The notes beneath the pieces are model-generated. The model searched no databases, was not told the DNA's origin, and saw nothing but the letters and a program-made list of their open reading frames with translations. DNA of 64,000 nt from Chimonanthus salicifolius (Eukaryota; Streptophyta; Magnoliopsida; Laurales; Calycanthaceae): positions 20,279,828-20,343,827 of the forward strand of contig CM023540.1 of assembly GCA_013350335.1 (NCBI GenBank), given 5' to 3'. Positions 44,801-54,717 of the stretch are shown piece after piece. Positions within the stretch are counted from its first letter, which is position 1, and every line of letters begins with the position of its first letter. Both the position numbers and the translations under genes were made by a program.

Positions 44801-47800
44801 ATAGTCTACAAACTCCCATCTGACATGATCATAGGCCTTCTCATTATTTAGCTTTAAAAGTCCCTTTGGCTGTCCTTGCGTCTTGCATGGATTATTTCAT
44901 TTGCTATCAACACTCCATCCAAGACTTGTCTTCCTTCAATAAATGCCCCTTGCGACTCCCCTATTGATGCAGAGCAGTAGATCCATGTGGAGTTTCTTTT
45001 ATTGTTTATTTCTATTTTTGATTTGGTTGTAATTAGAAATTAGAATTTTCTATTTTAAATTAGTTTATTTTTAGAAAAGGATATTAATGATTAGCTTCTT
45101 ATTTGGGGTAAGGTCTTATTATATAAATCTCTCTCTCTTGTAAATTCATCCACCGATTGATGAATAAAGATTGAGATTTTCGCAAAATACCTTTGCAAGG
45201 TGCGATTTTCAGATTGTGTGAGTGATTCCTTGAGCGTGAGGTTGGTGTGAGGCCTTATTTGTTCTTCAGGTACTTTTCTTCCCCTTCTACCTCTCTTCTC
45301 TTCTTCTCTTCTTCTCTTTTCTCCTTCTTCACCTTCGTCCCCTTTCCCTAACAAGATCCACCTTTCCGCCATCCCCAAATACCCTCTTTGGTTTGCCGGT
45401 GACACAAAAACCTCTCTACAGCCTTCGCCCCTTCATAATACCCATTCCCGTGCTTTCATCTCCCTCATCGCCAACCTTCCCGTGACCTTCCATCCCCTTC
45501 CCTGGCTTCCGTGACTTCCGCTACCCCTTTGCCTCTTTTCCTTGGTGCCAAGCCCATTTCCTATTCCCAGTCTTTCGCATGTTGCCCTAAGTCCATTCGT
45601 ATCTCCCTTTTCCCTTTTTTAAGTCAACTTTCGCATGTGCCAGTTATTAACCCCTTGCCATTTGATTCATTTAATACTTTGAGTCCATCTTTTCCATTCA
45701 CACATTAAATTCTCCATATTTGCATGATTATTTATGGCTAGTTTATATTAATTAATTGCATATATTAATTTAGTTTTTAATTTCAGCCCATATTAGTTTT
45801 AGGGTGCATTGTCTTCATCTCTTTTTATTTTTAGGTACCACATTAGGCATTTAGAGTCACCCTATTAGTTGTCCTGCATCACCTATCAACCCTCCAAGAA
45901 CCACCGAACTAAGTCTCGCAGCTAAAACCTTGGCCAACAACTTATACACACACCCTACTAGGCTTATAGGTCCGTAGTGAGAAAGCTCTGATGCCCCTTC
46001 CTTTTTTGGGATTAAGGCTACCAAGCTATGTTTAAGACCTTTGTTCAAGACCCCTCTTCTGTGAAACTCCCTGAAGAATTTTAGGAAATCTTCTCTAATT
46101 ATATCCCAACAGCTCCTAAGGAATTTAAAATTAAAACCGTTGGGACCCGGAGCCTTATCCCCATCTTTATTTTCAACAAAATGTGGTGGCTTATGAATGA
46201 ACTTCTAGAGTTCCATCCTCATCATTTATTAACTGGAGCTGACACTTTCTGTTTGTGGAAACCCAGGAGGGATTCTGTCTACTCCCTAAATGAGAGGAGC
46301 CACAACCTGATTATTGTTGGTGTTTCTGTTTCTGAAGTTGGTTTTCTCAGTAAAAAAGAAAGTTCTTCTTGGTTATATTACATGCCATACATTAAAGGTG
46401 ACAGTTGCATCATGGATATAGTCGACAAAATGGTGATGGCATAGATGGATCGTTTTGATCAAATGTGAAAACAAAAAGTTTGGGTCGAAGATTGTTGCAC
46501 GGACACTTCAATATGTGTGACACACCTTTGTCGGACATTTATAGACACTCTTGTGTCGGATACGTTTAGACACTTGCACCCATTCTTCATGGACTTCTTT
46601 AGTGCATTTTAACATTATTTTCCAAGATGATTAAAATATTACAACACTTTTCCCCTTTAAAACTTAATGAAAATGTCAATATGTTTGTCCCCTAAATGTT
46701 TAGGGTAAAACTAGTATATTGTCTTTTATAAGTGTTATTTTCGCACCTTACTTTCATTTAAAACAAATTTAGATTTAAATTTATTTAAATATTGTGCTAT
46801 GTCCTTGTCCAATTTTTTCTTGATTGCTAAGTTCGACACCTTGCACCCATGTCAGACTTTGCATTCACACTTGTACCCATGCAACTTAGGTCAAAGATCT
46901 AGTTCTTACTAGAAACTTCTTGGAATGTTTTATTTGGTTGTTTTATTTGTTTTAGAGTTATTTAAGCAGTTCCTTTTAGTTACAATTAGAAACTAGTAGT
47001 ACATGATTGGTTTTGATCGAGTAATTCTGTTGCAAGTTACTATATTTGAGGTGGTCTTGGTAAGACAAAAGAAAGTTGTACAGACCCATTATGCTCATAT
47101 GTAAAGAATGCAAAGGCCGTATGAGGCATCTAGGTTTTTTTATATGATTTTTTTAGTTAAATTTTTTTATGTTTTGTGGGTTTTGAGAAAAGCCCGATGG
47201 AGGTGACCATAGGATTTTGTGGAAACCATCTTTTCTTTAGTGCTTTCTTTTGGTGGGATCTCAGACTTGGATGTCCAAATGCAAGCATCTCCGTCATTTC
47301 ACAAGTAGTTTTCAACCTTTGGTTGGAATTTTCTTAGAGATCAGTGGGAGGGATTTTCTGAGGAAATCTCTTGCTGTCGGTTGTGGTTTAGGGAAATCTC
47401 TACACTGCATTGACATGGCTTACATGTTTGTAAGCTATATCTCTTCACTTTGGTCTCTCCCCCATCTTGTGGCCCAAGTACAACTCTTATTGGATGATCA
47501 TGATACTTCCCAAAGATCGAAATTCTTGATCAATGGAGGAACAATATCACCCAATAAGATACCAAAGTGGATGATTGACTCATTCCATACTAGAAATAAT
47601 CGCAGGAAATCCTTTGAGAACACGGATTCCTATTTCTCAATGATATCCCACGATCGAGACAATTGGCTGAATCCCGTAAAACCATTTCATAGAAGTTCAT
47701 TAATATCCTCTTTTAATAAAGCAAATAGACTTCGATTCTTGAATCATCCACATCACGTATGGTTCTATTGTAACAAATGATTCCCTTTTTATGTGGAAAA

Positions 47801-48779
47801 GACCCGTATCAATAATTATGATTATTCTTTGGATTCATTTTCAAATTAATAAAAATAAGTATTGGATGGTTACCATGTCAATGTCATCTATTTTTCAGAA
47901 AAATGTTCCCTCACAATTTTTCTTCATGTTTTTCAGGTACCTGTGATTTCCTCGAGTCCAAATCTGAAGCTTCTACTCATACAACTGGTAAGGGTGCATG
48001 GAAAGATCTCAAAGAAACAAAATCTAGGGATGAATCAGATGGTCATACATCAAATACAATTGAAAGCTTTTTCCCAATTATTAGTGAAGGAAATAAGAAT
48101 CTGGGCTCCATTTTGCCAGCGGACAATCTTCAAAATATCCAATTTGATAAATTAAGGAGCTCTCGTAAATTGAACTCCAAAGTTTCGGCTGTACAGACAG
48201 ATGAGATTGGAGGTAATTACTCGCTGAGGAAGAGGCGGAAATCTTCTCATGTGAGAGGCAATGAGACTAGTAAATATAAGAGCTACACAGTAATAATTAA
48301 ATGGAAAAATTGGTATGCAAATGAAGAAGAGGATGAACATGACATGGAACCTTTGCACAATAAAAGAACAGAGAGACGAACACAACAGAAGCTACTGAAA
48401 AATCCTACTGAAGTTGTCTTGGATGTTGAACCTTCGGTGGATGCGTCTCATGTGAGTACCGTTGTTGGTGGAACTTACAGCATTCCTTTCCAAAAACAGC
48501 CTTAGCACTGAAAGTGAAGAGGGACCATCTCAGGAAGATGGAGCTTCTCTGGACCATGAAAACAGTCAGAAACAGGAGCAGAACAATTTAGTGGAAGATG
48601 ATAAAGAAACACACCAAGTTGATTTGGATGATGGTTGCAGCTGCCCTGATGTTCCACTTGCCAACAAAAGCATTGGCCATCCTGCTACCTCTCAAATTTC
48701 AGTGAATGTTTCAGACGATTGTTGTCAAGGCAATGTGGGTGGGGATAGAGACAATGTTGTTGACTTGACTGATGGCTAA
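35674..48779 (+). CDS. SPRTN: SPRTN/Spartan-type DNA-protein crosslink metalloprotease
   Basis: Spartan proteases digest proteins covalently trapped on DNA so replication can pass; they act on chromatin in the nucleus. Exons 35674-35813, 38595-38753, 38850-38916, 39118-39198, 39324-39442, 39597-39667 and from 47937 join in phase. The protein has the SprT core: [24 protein letters not shown], zinc site H83-E84-M85-I86-H87, third ligand His102 (SDHGSSFH), then [13 protein letters not shown] zinc-binding part follows with C150-x2-C153 and H190-x3-C194. The tail has a PIP-box-like SNTIESFFP (251-259) and a basic RKRRK (310-314) that may be an NLS. No UBZ finger is visible. The end is uncertain: the open frame stops at 48505 (401 aa), but an acidic frame ending VVDLTDG at 48779 can be reached by splicing 48452-48521 (469 aa). 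Intron 6 is 8.3 kb and repeat-filled. Confidence 0.93.
36626..37571. mobile_element. 930-bp hAT-type non-autonomous element in SPRTN intron 1
   Basis: TSD GTTAATCC at 36626-36633 and 37564-37571. Ends ctaatgtataaaaactgg and gttttttaatccctg are imperfect TIRs; near both ends lie gataccta/tatcggcc and cgataccata units, linking it to the ATCGGCCGAT family. The AT-rich interior shows no transposase. Confidence 0.7.
38595..38753 (+). CDS. SPRTN: SPRTN exon 2 (HEMIH active site)
   Basis: Encodes [19 protein letters not shown] and then [11 protein letters not shown] with the two histidine zinc ligands and the catalytic glutamate (residues 83-87). Phase is consistent on both sides; donor GTATGT. Confidence 0.95.
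38850..38916 (+). CDS. SPRTN: SPRTN exon 3 (third zinc ligand)
   Basis: Encodes [18 protein letters not shown]. The histidine of DHG (His102) matches the third active-site zinc ligand. Acceptor AGCAG, donor GTTAGT, phase 0 at the 3' end. Confidence 0.92.
39118..39198 (+). CDS. SPRTN: SPRTN exon 4
   Basis: Twenty-seven codons, [18 protein letters not shown] then KNCSGHHWM, the conserved segment linking the protease core to the zinc-binding subdomain. Phase 0 on both sides. Confidence 0.93.
39324..39442 (+). CDS. SPRTN: SPRTN exon 5 (zinc-binding subdomain)
   Basis: Encodes [20 protein letters not shown] followed by the CNWH segment. It supplies the paired cysteines 150 and 153. The donor is GTAAGA after 'catgt' at 39442, leaving phase 2, which fits the next exon. 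Confidence 0.92.
39597..39667 (+). CDS. SPRTN: SPRTN exon 6 (zinc-binding subdomain end)
   Basis: Encodes [19 protein letters not shown], matching the H-x3-C-G-G pattern that closes the Spartan core. Donor GTGAGT follows in phase 1, matching the exon at 47937. Confidence 0.92.
40138..40338 (+). mobile_element. full-length tRNA-headed SINE in SPRTN intron 6
   Basis: TSD TTGGTTGTTTCAAGT (40138-40152) and TTGGTGGTTTCAAGT (40324-40338). The head has gggtagcttaattaacagg (A box) and aggttcgagtctt (B box), and the tail ends ggttctcataaaaaaa. Confidence 0.82.
40609..41003. mobile_element. hAT-type MITE, TAGGGTTGAAACT family, copy c
   Basis: Perfect 8-bp TSD ATGGTTAT; TIR TAGGGTTGCAACT/AGTTGCAGCCCTA; 379 bp rich in acccgacccgacc and gggtcgggtcgg. 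It sits in SPRTN intron 6. Confidence 0.87.
41004..42269 (+). other. SPRTN intron 6, unassigned part
   Basis: No coding match, no delimited element. Short ORFs only. Confidence 0.45.
42270..46178 (-). mobile_element. 5'-truncated LINE with decayed RT and RNase H
   Basis: Minus-strand pieces appear in order: [34 protein letters not shown] (45857-46048), [17 protein letters not shown] (near 44640), FVDDTLLF (44540, catalytic DD kept but preceded by a stop), [10 protein letters not shown] in the zinc-knuckle region (43271-43543) and [17 protein letters not shown] of RNase H (near 42870). The 3' tail is the T-run at 42270. Stops and shifts make it inactive. A solo LTR (44964-45881) interrupts the RT domain. 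Confidence 0.85.
44959..45886 (+). mobile_element. 918-bp solo LTR nested in the LINE
   Basis: TSD CCTAT at 44959-44963 and 45882-45886; termini TGATGCAG and CTGCATCA are perfect inverted repeats. A TATA region (ttatataaatctctctctc) and a long CT-rich tract follow. Removing it rejoins the LINE RT frame region. Confidence 0.9.
46179..47440 (+). other. SPRTN intron 6, between LINE and plastid insert
   Basis: Contains 46490-46900, rich in gtcggaca and gcacccatg words with weak end symmetry, possibly a degraded transposon. No gene. Confidence 0.4.
47450..47828 (+). pseudogene. ycf2: plastid ycf2 fragment inserted in nuclear DNA
   Basis: Translation contains [60 protein letters not shown] and [20 protein letters not shown], which is plastid Ycf2. 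Compared with the usual protein three residues after TISP are missing and an Arg codon has become TGA before FPFYVEK. Homology fades near 47828; the left border is less certain. It sits about 110 bp upstream of the last SPRTN exon region. Confidence 0.88.
47937..48779 (+). CDS. SPRTN: SPRTN 3' exon(s), exact splicing unresolved
   Basis: After acceptor TTTTCAG the frame runs through [11 protein letters not shown], the PIP-like SNTIESFFP, a basic RKRRK stretch and an acidic [10 protein letters not shown], and stops at 48505. A second open frame (48462-48779, [10 protein letters not shown] to VVDLTDG) looks like real acidic tail sequence. A perfect donor GTGAGT at 48452 and a weak AG at 48520-48521 would connect the two in phase through a 70-bp intron; otherwise a one-base slip around the A-run at 48492-48496 separates them. 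Confidence 0.8.
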
Positions 48780-48941
48780 TTGGCTTTGAACATGGACCTC
48801 ACTGGGTCATGGCAGAAGGAGAAAAAAAACTTTGAACCTTTTGGTTGGAGATGTAAGAGCAAACAAAGCAGATTTGAATGACTGAATTAACTGCTATTTG
48901 CTGATTTGGAACATTAGTCATTTTGCAAATTCTGAAGATCT

Positions 48942-49040
48942 GTAGATGTTTCAGATGATTGTAGAAGTGCAAGCTTTGTGGTTGGGGATCAAAATGGCGA
49001 GGTTGACTTAAGATATCTGGTTTGTTTTGAACATGGTTTG
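48942..49040 (+). pseudogene. duplicated relic of the SPRTN C-terminal coding end
   Basis: gatgtttcagatgattgt and later gttggggatcaaaatggc, gaggttgactta repeat 48709-48792 of the coding tail (VSDDC...GD...VDL) and extend into tttgaacatgg just after the stop. Diverged; lies in the 3' flank. Confidence 0.6.
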
Positions 49041-49544
49041 TATGAAACGATGATTTGTCTGTTCGGAGAGTCCTAATTCTTTCCACTTACAATGGAGATG
49101 CAGAAGGTCCACCTGAGCACCTCGCTTCAGCACCTATCAGCTTGCAATAGAGTGGAATCTTTCAGTTGTAATCTGGAGACCGTATCTTTTCCTGTTTTGG
49201 TGATTTGTAATGTCTAGAACTTAGGAGGGAAGCATGCAACTAAAATATGTTTAAAATCGTGGTACAGCAAGACCTATCAAAGTCTCGTGTCATGAAGGTA
49301 TTGATGTAAACAAATAGGGCAATGGTTGAACCACTTTCTTAACAAATGTAATCAATGCTAGCTGTGAGGGGTGATTCGAAGCTCTCAAAGTGGTACCTTG
49401 GTCACGTAATGCGACCCATATTGGTGGATATCCTGGTACTTGTATCTTATTGAATGTGGCTGAAGAAAACCACCTCCATTGGATGATTCTGACCATCTGA
49501 TTTTAACACATAATTGTTTTGAGTGGTGTTGGCAGTGTCAGGTA
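49041..49544. other. SPRTN 3' flank
   Basis: Likely holds the 3' UTR and poly(A) site. No canonical AATAAA is seen; the region is unremarkable. Confidence 0.4.
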
Positions 49545-49776
49545 GTTTACGGCAGGGGTTCAAATATTGGCCGATACGATTCGTATCGGCTGATATGATA
49601 CAGTTTTAAAATCTTATCATATCGGCCGATATGTCGATATTAAAACCGCATCATATCGGTTGATATCGGTGATTTTTGTTAAAAATTAATAATAATAATA
49701 ATGAGAATTATATCGACTGATAATGAGATATCATCGATATCTCGGCTGATACCCTTTTTGGACCCCTGGTTTACGG
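49545..49776. mobile_element. hAT-type MITE, ATCGGCCGAT family, copy b
   Basis: Perfect TSD GTTTACGG (49545-49552 and 49769-49776); ends CAGGGGTTCAAA and GGACCCCTG; interior ttggccgatacgattcgtat and atatcggccgatatg units. Confidence 0.87.
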
Positions 49777-50097
49777 TGTTCACGGGTTGGGTCCAGGTTC
49801 GTTCCTTAAAGTAATTGGTTAAATGAACGCTGGTTGCAAATTGCAATGCTTTCTGGTTTGCCTCGCAGTCAGGCCCAGGCGAAGTTTAAAAAAAAAAACA
49901 GTGAATATTGGCTTCTTTTCTTTTTGGCTCATTTTACCGTTTTACTTTGAACCTTAGATTGGGTGTGATTCAAAGGTTTGAAACCAGTTTCTTCACATTT
50001 GAAATGTATTTTCACTTAAATCCAAGGGGTCAGTGTCTTGCTCAGGAACCCGCCTTATGAAGTAGGAGTGAAATTTGGATTCTATTCTATTCCAAAG

Positions 50098-50205
50098 GGC
50101 TACTCTCCGTGGTTTAATTGGTGTGTGTGGGTAGAGAGGTTTACATACGTCATGAGCACTAGTCAGCTGCTCTAAGAGGCCTTGGGGAGACCTTCAGTTA
50201 TAAAA
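50098..50205 (+). mobile_element. possible SINE fragment
   Basis: ggtttaattggtgtgtgtgg resembles an A-box head, and the body (gagcactagt to taagaggccttggggagacc) resembles the complement of 10376-10441. No TSD found. Confidence 0.4.
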
Positions 50206-50395
50206 ATGTATTTTTCATTTTAACGTAATTTTCCTTTAGATTTATTTATTTTTAATTATGCTGTAAAATTGTGTCTAAGATAATCATCATTTTCTCTTTT
50301 TCTGTTTTTTTTTTTATCTAAGGAAATGATGGTGGATCTTTATGGTATTAAGTGGAGGGGTGAACCAGCAAATGCTAGGGAATTTTGTGTAGGGG

Positions 50396-52539
50396 CTCAT
50401 TGTAATACCCTGCCTCAGATTAGGGGTGTTTTAACTCGTTAAGTTTGTTTAACCGGTTAATCTCGAGGATTTCGGTCAGGGCTTTGAGGAAAGCCCAAGT
50501 TTGGCCCAATCTGAGCCCGAAAATTTAGTGATTCAGCTCGTCGAGCTGGAGGGGCATTTTGGTAATTTACCACTTGTTGTGTATATTTTTATAAATATTG
50601 TTGATATGTGTATATTATTGGCAAATAATGTTCTCCTAAATAAAGTATTTGCATTTCTGATTTTAAAATGAATTTATTTTCAGAAAATGGTATTTAAATC
50701 CCGCCCGCCAAAACCCCAAAAGGGAGTATTAATTATTTTAAAGGGTTTTGAAAATGAAATAAAATTTGAAATTAGTATTTTATGGTAGACCATTTTAAGA
50801 ATGGTCTAGTTATTTCATTTCATCTCAAAATGATGTTTCTAAATTGTTTATTTTAACAATTCTTTATTTAAATAAATAAATATTATTATTTTATTTCAAA
50901 AAAAAAAAAAATTATTTGATATTATTGTTGCTTGTCAGTTTTAATGTTGGTTCCGATTGAAAAAAAAAAGAATAAATAATTAAATAAATAAATATTATTA
51001 TTTTATTCAATTTTTTTTTATTTTGGTTAGATTATGTGATGTGATGATTAGCACCCCTTTTTGTTAATTAAAATTGTACTAACCCTCTTCTCTTATTACT
51101 TATAGTGTAAATACTATTGTATCCGCTTCCATTCCGACCCTATTGGTCGGGAACTGAGTGATTCACTTTCAGGCCGGCACTATAGTCGGGCACTGGGTGA
51201 CCTTGAGGCCTACTCAAAATGTCAGCTCTTGTCCTATCCAGAAGACAACTGAAAAGTGACCATAGGATCTAGACCTAACTCAATAAGTCAATCTGGTCCA
51301 TGCCTAGAAGACAATATGAGTTTGGACTGAGCCCCTTTTTACTATATTATTATCTTGTGGATGATTTAAAAAGGATAGAAACCAAGTAGGAGACTCAATT
51401 CCATATACCTAGGATATTTTGTGGGAAAACGTGAGATTTCAAAATACTACTCGTGTGTATGTATTTGATCTGTATATTGATTGTGCACGTATGTGTTGTT
51501 TGAACAGAGACCGCGTAAACCACACATAACGGTGAGGGAACTTAACTCTGCAGATTTTGTAAACAGGTGTTATGATGAGATGAGTATTGAGCAATGAGTG
51601 GTTTTAGTTTTGATGACCCCACCCATGTGCCTATACACGATGCACTATGGTAAGAGTGCTGATGATGATTGTGATATTACGACGTTGATCGTATGAGTAT
51701 GTAAGACTGCTTCCACATACCTGGGCTATTGAACCAATATCGACCATATGAGAGATGGTTTATGTCTACTGGACCGGGCGGACCATGCTGTCGTCAGTTG
51801 CTGACTTGAGGGTGTCAGTATCGGCTAAGTTAGAGCCGGAGATGTACTTGTAAGGATGTATTTTGACCGTGTCGGGACTTAATACTGGTCTCAGTGTAGT
51901 CGGCAGGCGTTACGGTGGATAATGCAGTAATTGATAGTTGATGATGTTAGTATCTTATTTGAGATATTGCTTACTGTTATCAAGCATGTGATATTGAACT
52001 GTTGCTAACCTGTTTTATTATTTACTTAATGTGCATTGTTATATTTCCTTCACTGGGCTAGTTAGCTCACACCACTCACCTTTCATGCGATGAACCCGAG
52101 GAGGAGGACCCTCTCTTTCAGGCTTAGGGCGATTAAGCTGCGATGGTGGTTTGGGATTCCCCTGAAGGGGGAATACCCTTATTTGTGCTTTAGAGTTCGT
52201 GGAACCTTGGCTTTTGTAAAGTATTGGATATGGTGCTTCGTTCCTTGAAAAACTTTATGTATCGAGACTACGACGTTGCTGTAGTCTGTTTGTTGTGACT
52301 TTGAATGATGAATCAATGGATGATTTTGTTTGATGATATTATGTGTTGATGTTGTTATATTTTTGGGGACAGGCATATGGTACATCTTTGGGTCCATATG
52401 ATGGGGTCATGTGTGACTTTTGGGCCCAACTATTGATCCGGCCCAGTGAGAATGCATGTTGTTTAGTTTATTTTTTCAAAAAAAAATAAAAATTAGTCGC
52501 GTTCCGGGCCCACCGGTCGGGTCGGGGCATGACACTCAT
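50396..52539 (+). mobile_element. 2.1-kb solo LTR downstream of SPRTN
   Basis: Perfect TSD CTCAT (50396-50400 and 52535-52539). Starts TGTAATACCC, ends GGGGCATGACA, with gggctagttagctcacacca and gaggaggaggacc typical of large Gypsy LTRs. No interior. Confidence 0.88.
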
Positions 52540-54468
52540 GTAATGGTAAATCTAAATCACTAGAATTGTTGTTTTATTTTTTATATGTAGCTTTATATCT
52601 ATTTAATGCATCTTGTCTATTGAATCGATTATGATATGTAAAAATATTTATTCAATAATTTATTTTTTGTTTTAATAAATTTAGATATAGCTATATCTTA
52701 GAATTATTAAATGATATTATTAAAGATGAAAATATCAAGATATCTCTATTATATCTTGTGGTCAAATTTTCAAGGTCTTACTACAAATAACGTACCATCT
52801 ACCACTATAATATTCTGTCACACGGACTCTTTCAAATCTCTTTCGTTTTTTTTTTAAAACCTTGTGTTAATCTAAGTTCTTTAAGGTTATCCTCTTTTCT
52901 TAGTTCCCACCTCAATTCATCAAGCAGTTTTAACTTATATCTATCCTCATTCAGCATTTAAAACCCTCTAATTAAAGGATGCCAAAGGACGGGGACAGGG
53001 TCGGTCCTTAGATCATCTAAAATCTCATAGAAGTGTATGGAGGCCTTTTCTGTCTGACGCCCTAGGCATTACCTACGCCGTCTATGCCCAGGACCGGCCG
53101 CAGGGTGATTCATTGAAAATTAAAATGATAAGGTAAGTGGTACCCTTCAATAAGGGGAAAATATCTATAGCTCAAAAATCAGAACCGGTGATTCTGTCAT
53201 CCCTACAGGTTCACGACATGAACCGGATGGTGCTTTTAAATATTGGTTGAACCGGTATAGAATTTCAAAACTTCATAAAAGATACTGAAAAATATTTAAA
53301 AAATTTAATATTGAAAATTCTCACTGAAGATATGGGAAAAATATCGGTTCCTAAGTCAAGTATGTTTGGCATCGTATGATTTTGAACCTTACTGTGATAA
53401 ATAATCCAAGGGGTTGAAGACTTGAAGTGATAGTTAAAAATCCATCTCAAAAAGCGAGAGTACTTTTCAGTATGTATTAGTAGAGAGACTTACACATGAT
53501 CGGAGGATTAGTCGGATTTGGACACCTTGGCCATTTAAAAAATAGAATGTTTGGCATCGTGTGATTTTGAATAAAACCACGTGTTTATAAATCTAAATGA
53601 TTTTTATTTTTAATCATTCTAAAAACTATCTTGGTCTAAATATATGTAATAAAACTAATATCTATTAGTTTCATATTTAATTTTTAATTTTCATTATTAA
53701 AATAGAAATAAAAATAATTATAAAAATAAAATAATATTTTATAGATGATAGATCTTAGATGTAATACTAATGTTGGTGATTAGATCTACATAGAAGTAAG
53801 TAACCTACAGTTTTAAAAGAAAAAATGGTTTTAAATTTCAAAAAGGAAAAAAAGAAAAAAACCCAAAAATGTAAAAAATCGAAAAATAAAACTGAAAAAA
53901 AAAAGATTTTTTCATCCAAGTAAGAAATGTTGTGTAACTTATAACATCTACAAGGATTTTTTTTTTTTTTTTTCAAATCATTTTATGTTATTTCATTTGT
54001 AATGAAAATTGAAAAAGTAGCAAATATTTGTGAAATATAGAAAAAATGAAGAAAAAAAATTGTTGTTTGGTCCCAAATCTTATTTATATAATGTCTTATT
54101 TTCAGTACCAATCAAATAATACCATTAAACAAAATAAAACAAAAACAATTAAAAACACCTACTCTTTTATCAATGATACTTTGAAAATACCACCAATATA
54201 TTGGCCAGTATTTTCAAATATGGTATGATATTTTTATTTATCTGACTTGGATTAAAAAATCGTACTGGCCAACTGGTTCGAACCGGTTCAGTTCGATATG
54301 AACTAGCCGGTTAACCATCCGAAGGAGCTCGTGGCCAACTATCCTGACCGGTAATCAGGCCCCCTCGAATCCTAAAAGAGGAAAAAAAAAAAAAAAATTT
54401 CCATCGCCGACGCTATGATAGAAATCCCAGCTAAACTATGAATCAGAGTTACAAACCAAACCGGAGCC
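52540..54468. other. spacer upstream of CASP
   Basis: AT-rich. 52996-53103 has near-inverted ends cagggtcggtcct and aggaccggccgcag, perhaps a MITE relic. 53165-54350 is bounded by gaaccggt-rich ends and may be a degraded transposon. No gene. Confidence 0.4.
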
Positions 54469-54475
54469 TATAAAA
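54469..54475 (+). promoter_or_regulatory. CASP TATA-like box
   Basis: TATAAAA about 165 bp upstream of the CASP ATG, followed by a CT repeat at 54546-54558 of the kind common in plant 5' leaders. Position and consensus only. Confidence 0.45.
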
Positions 54476-54635
54476 CTTCATAAACGGAGAGGGACGCCAT
54501 AGCATGAAACCGCTCCTCTGCTTGCTTCTCTGTTAATGCATCTGCTCTCTCTCTCTCTGTTAAAACCCTTTCTAGCTTAAATCTGGGTTTGGGAAAACGA
54601 CCACGTTAGATCCATCCATACAGAAATACAAAAAC

Positions 54636-54717
54636 ATGGAATCCGGACAAGGTGGATCCGAAAGAGAGAAAGACAATTCTTCTTCTCCAATTGCAGTCGT
54701 CGCTAATTTCTGGAAAG
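54636..54717 (+). CDS. CASP: CASP exon 1
   Basis: Encodes MESGQGGSEREKDNSSSPIA then VVANFWK, the family N-terminus. Donor GTATGG follows in phase 1. Intron 1 is 2.7 kb. Confidence 0.9.

Noticed and set aside
46490..46900. complete DNA transposon with gtcggaca-rich ends
   Set aside because: The end symmetry is weak and no TSD could be matched, so it is only mentioned as possible debris.
47250..47780. 176-codon ORF as a nuclear gene
   Set aside because: Its C-terminal half is plastid ycf2 with a missing segment; the N-terminal half has no match, so it is an insertion relic.
48452..48480. 29-bp intron at the SPRTN 3' end
   Set aside because: Far below the size plant spliceosomes accept, and it does not put the downstream frame in phase.
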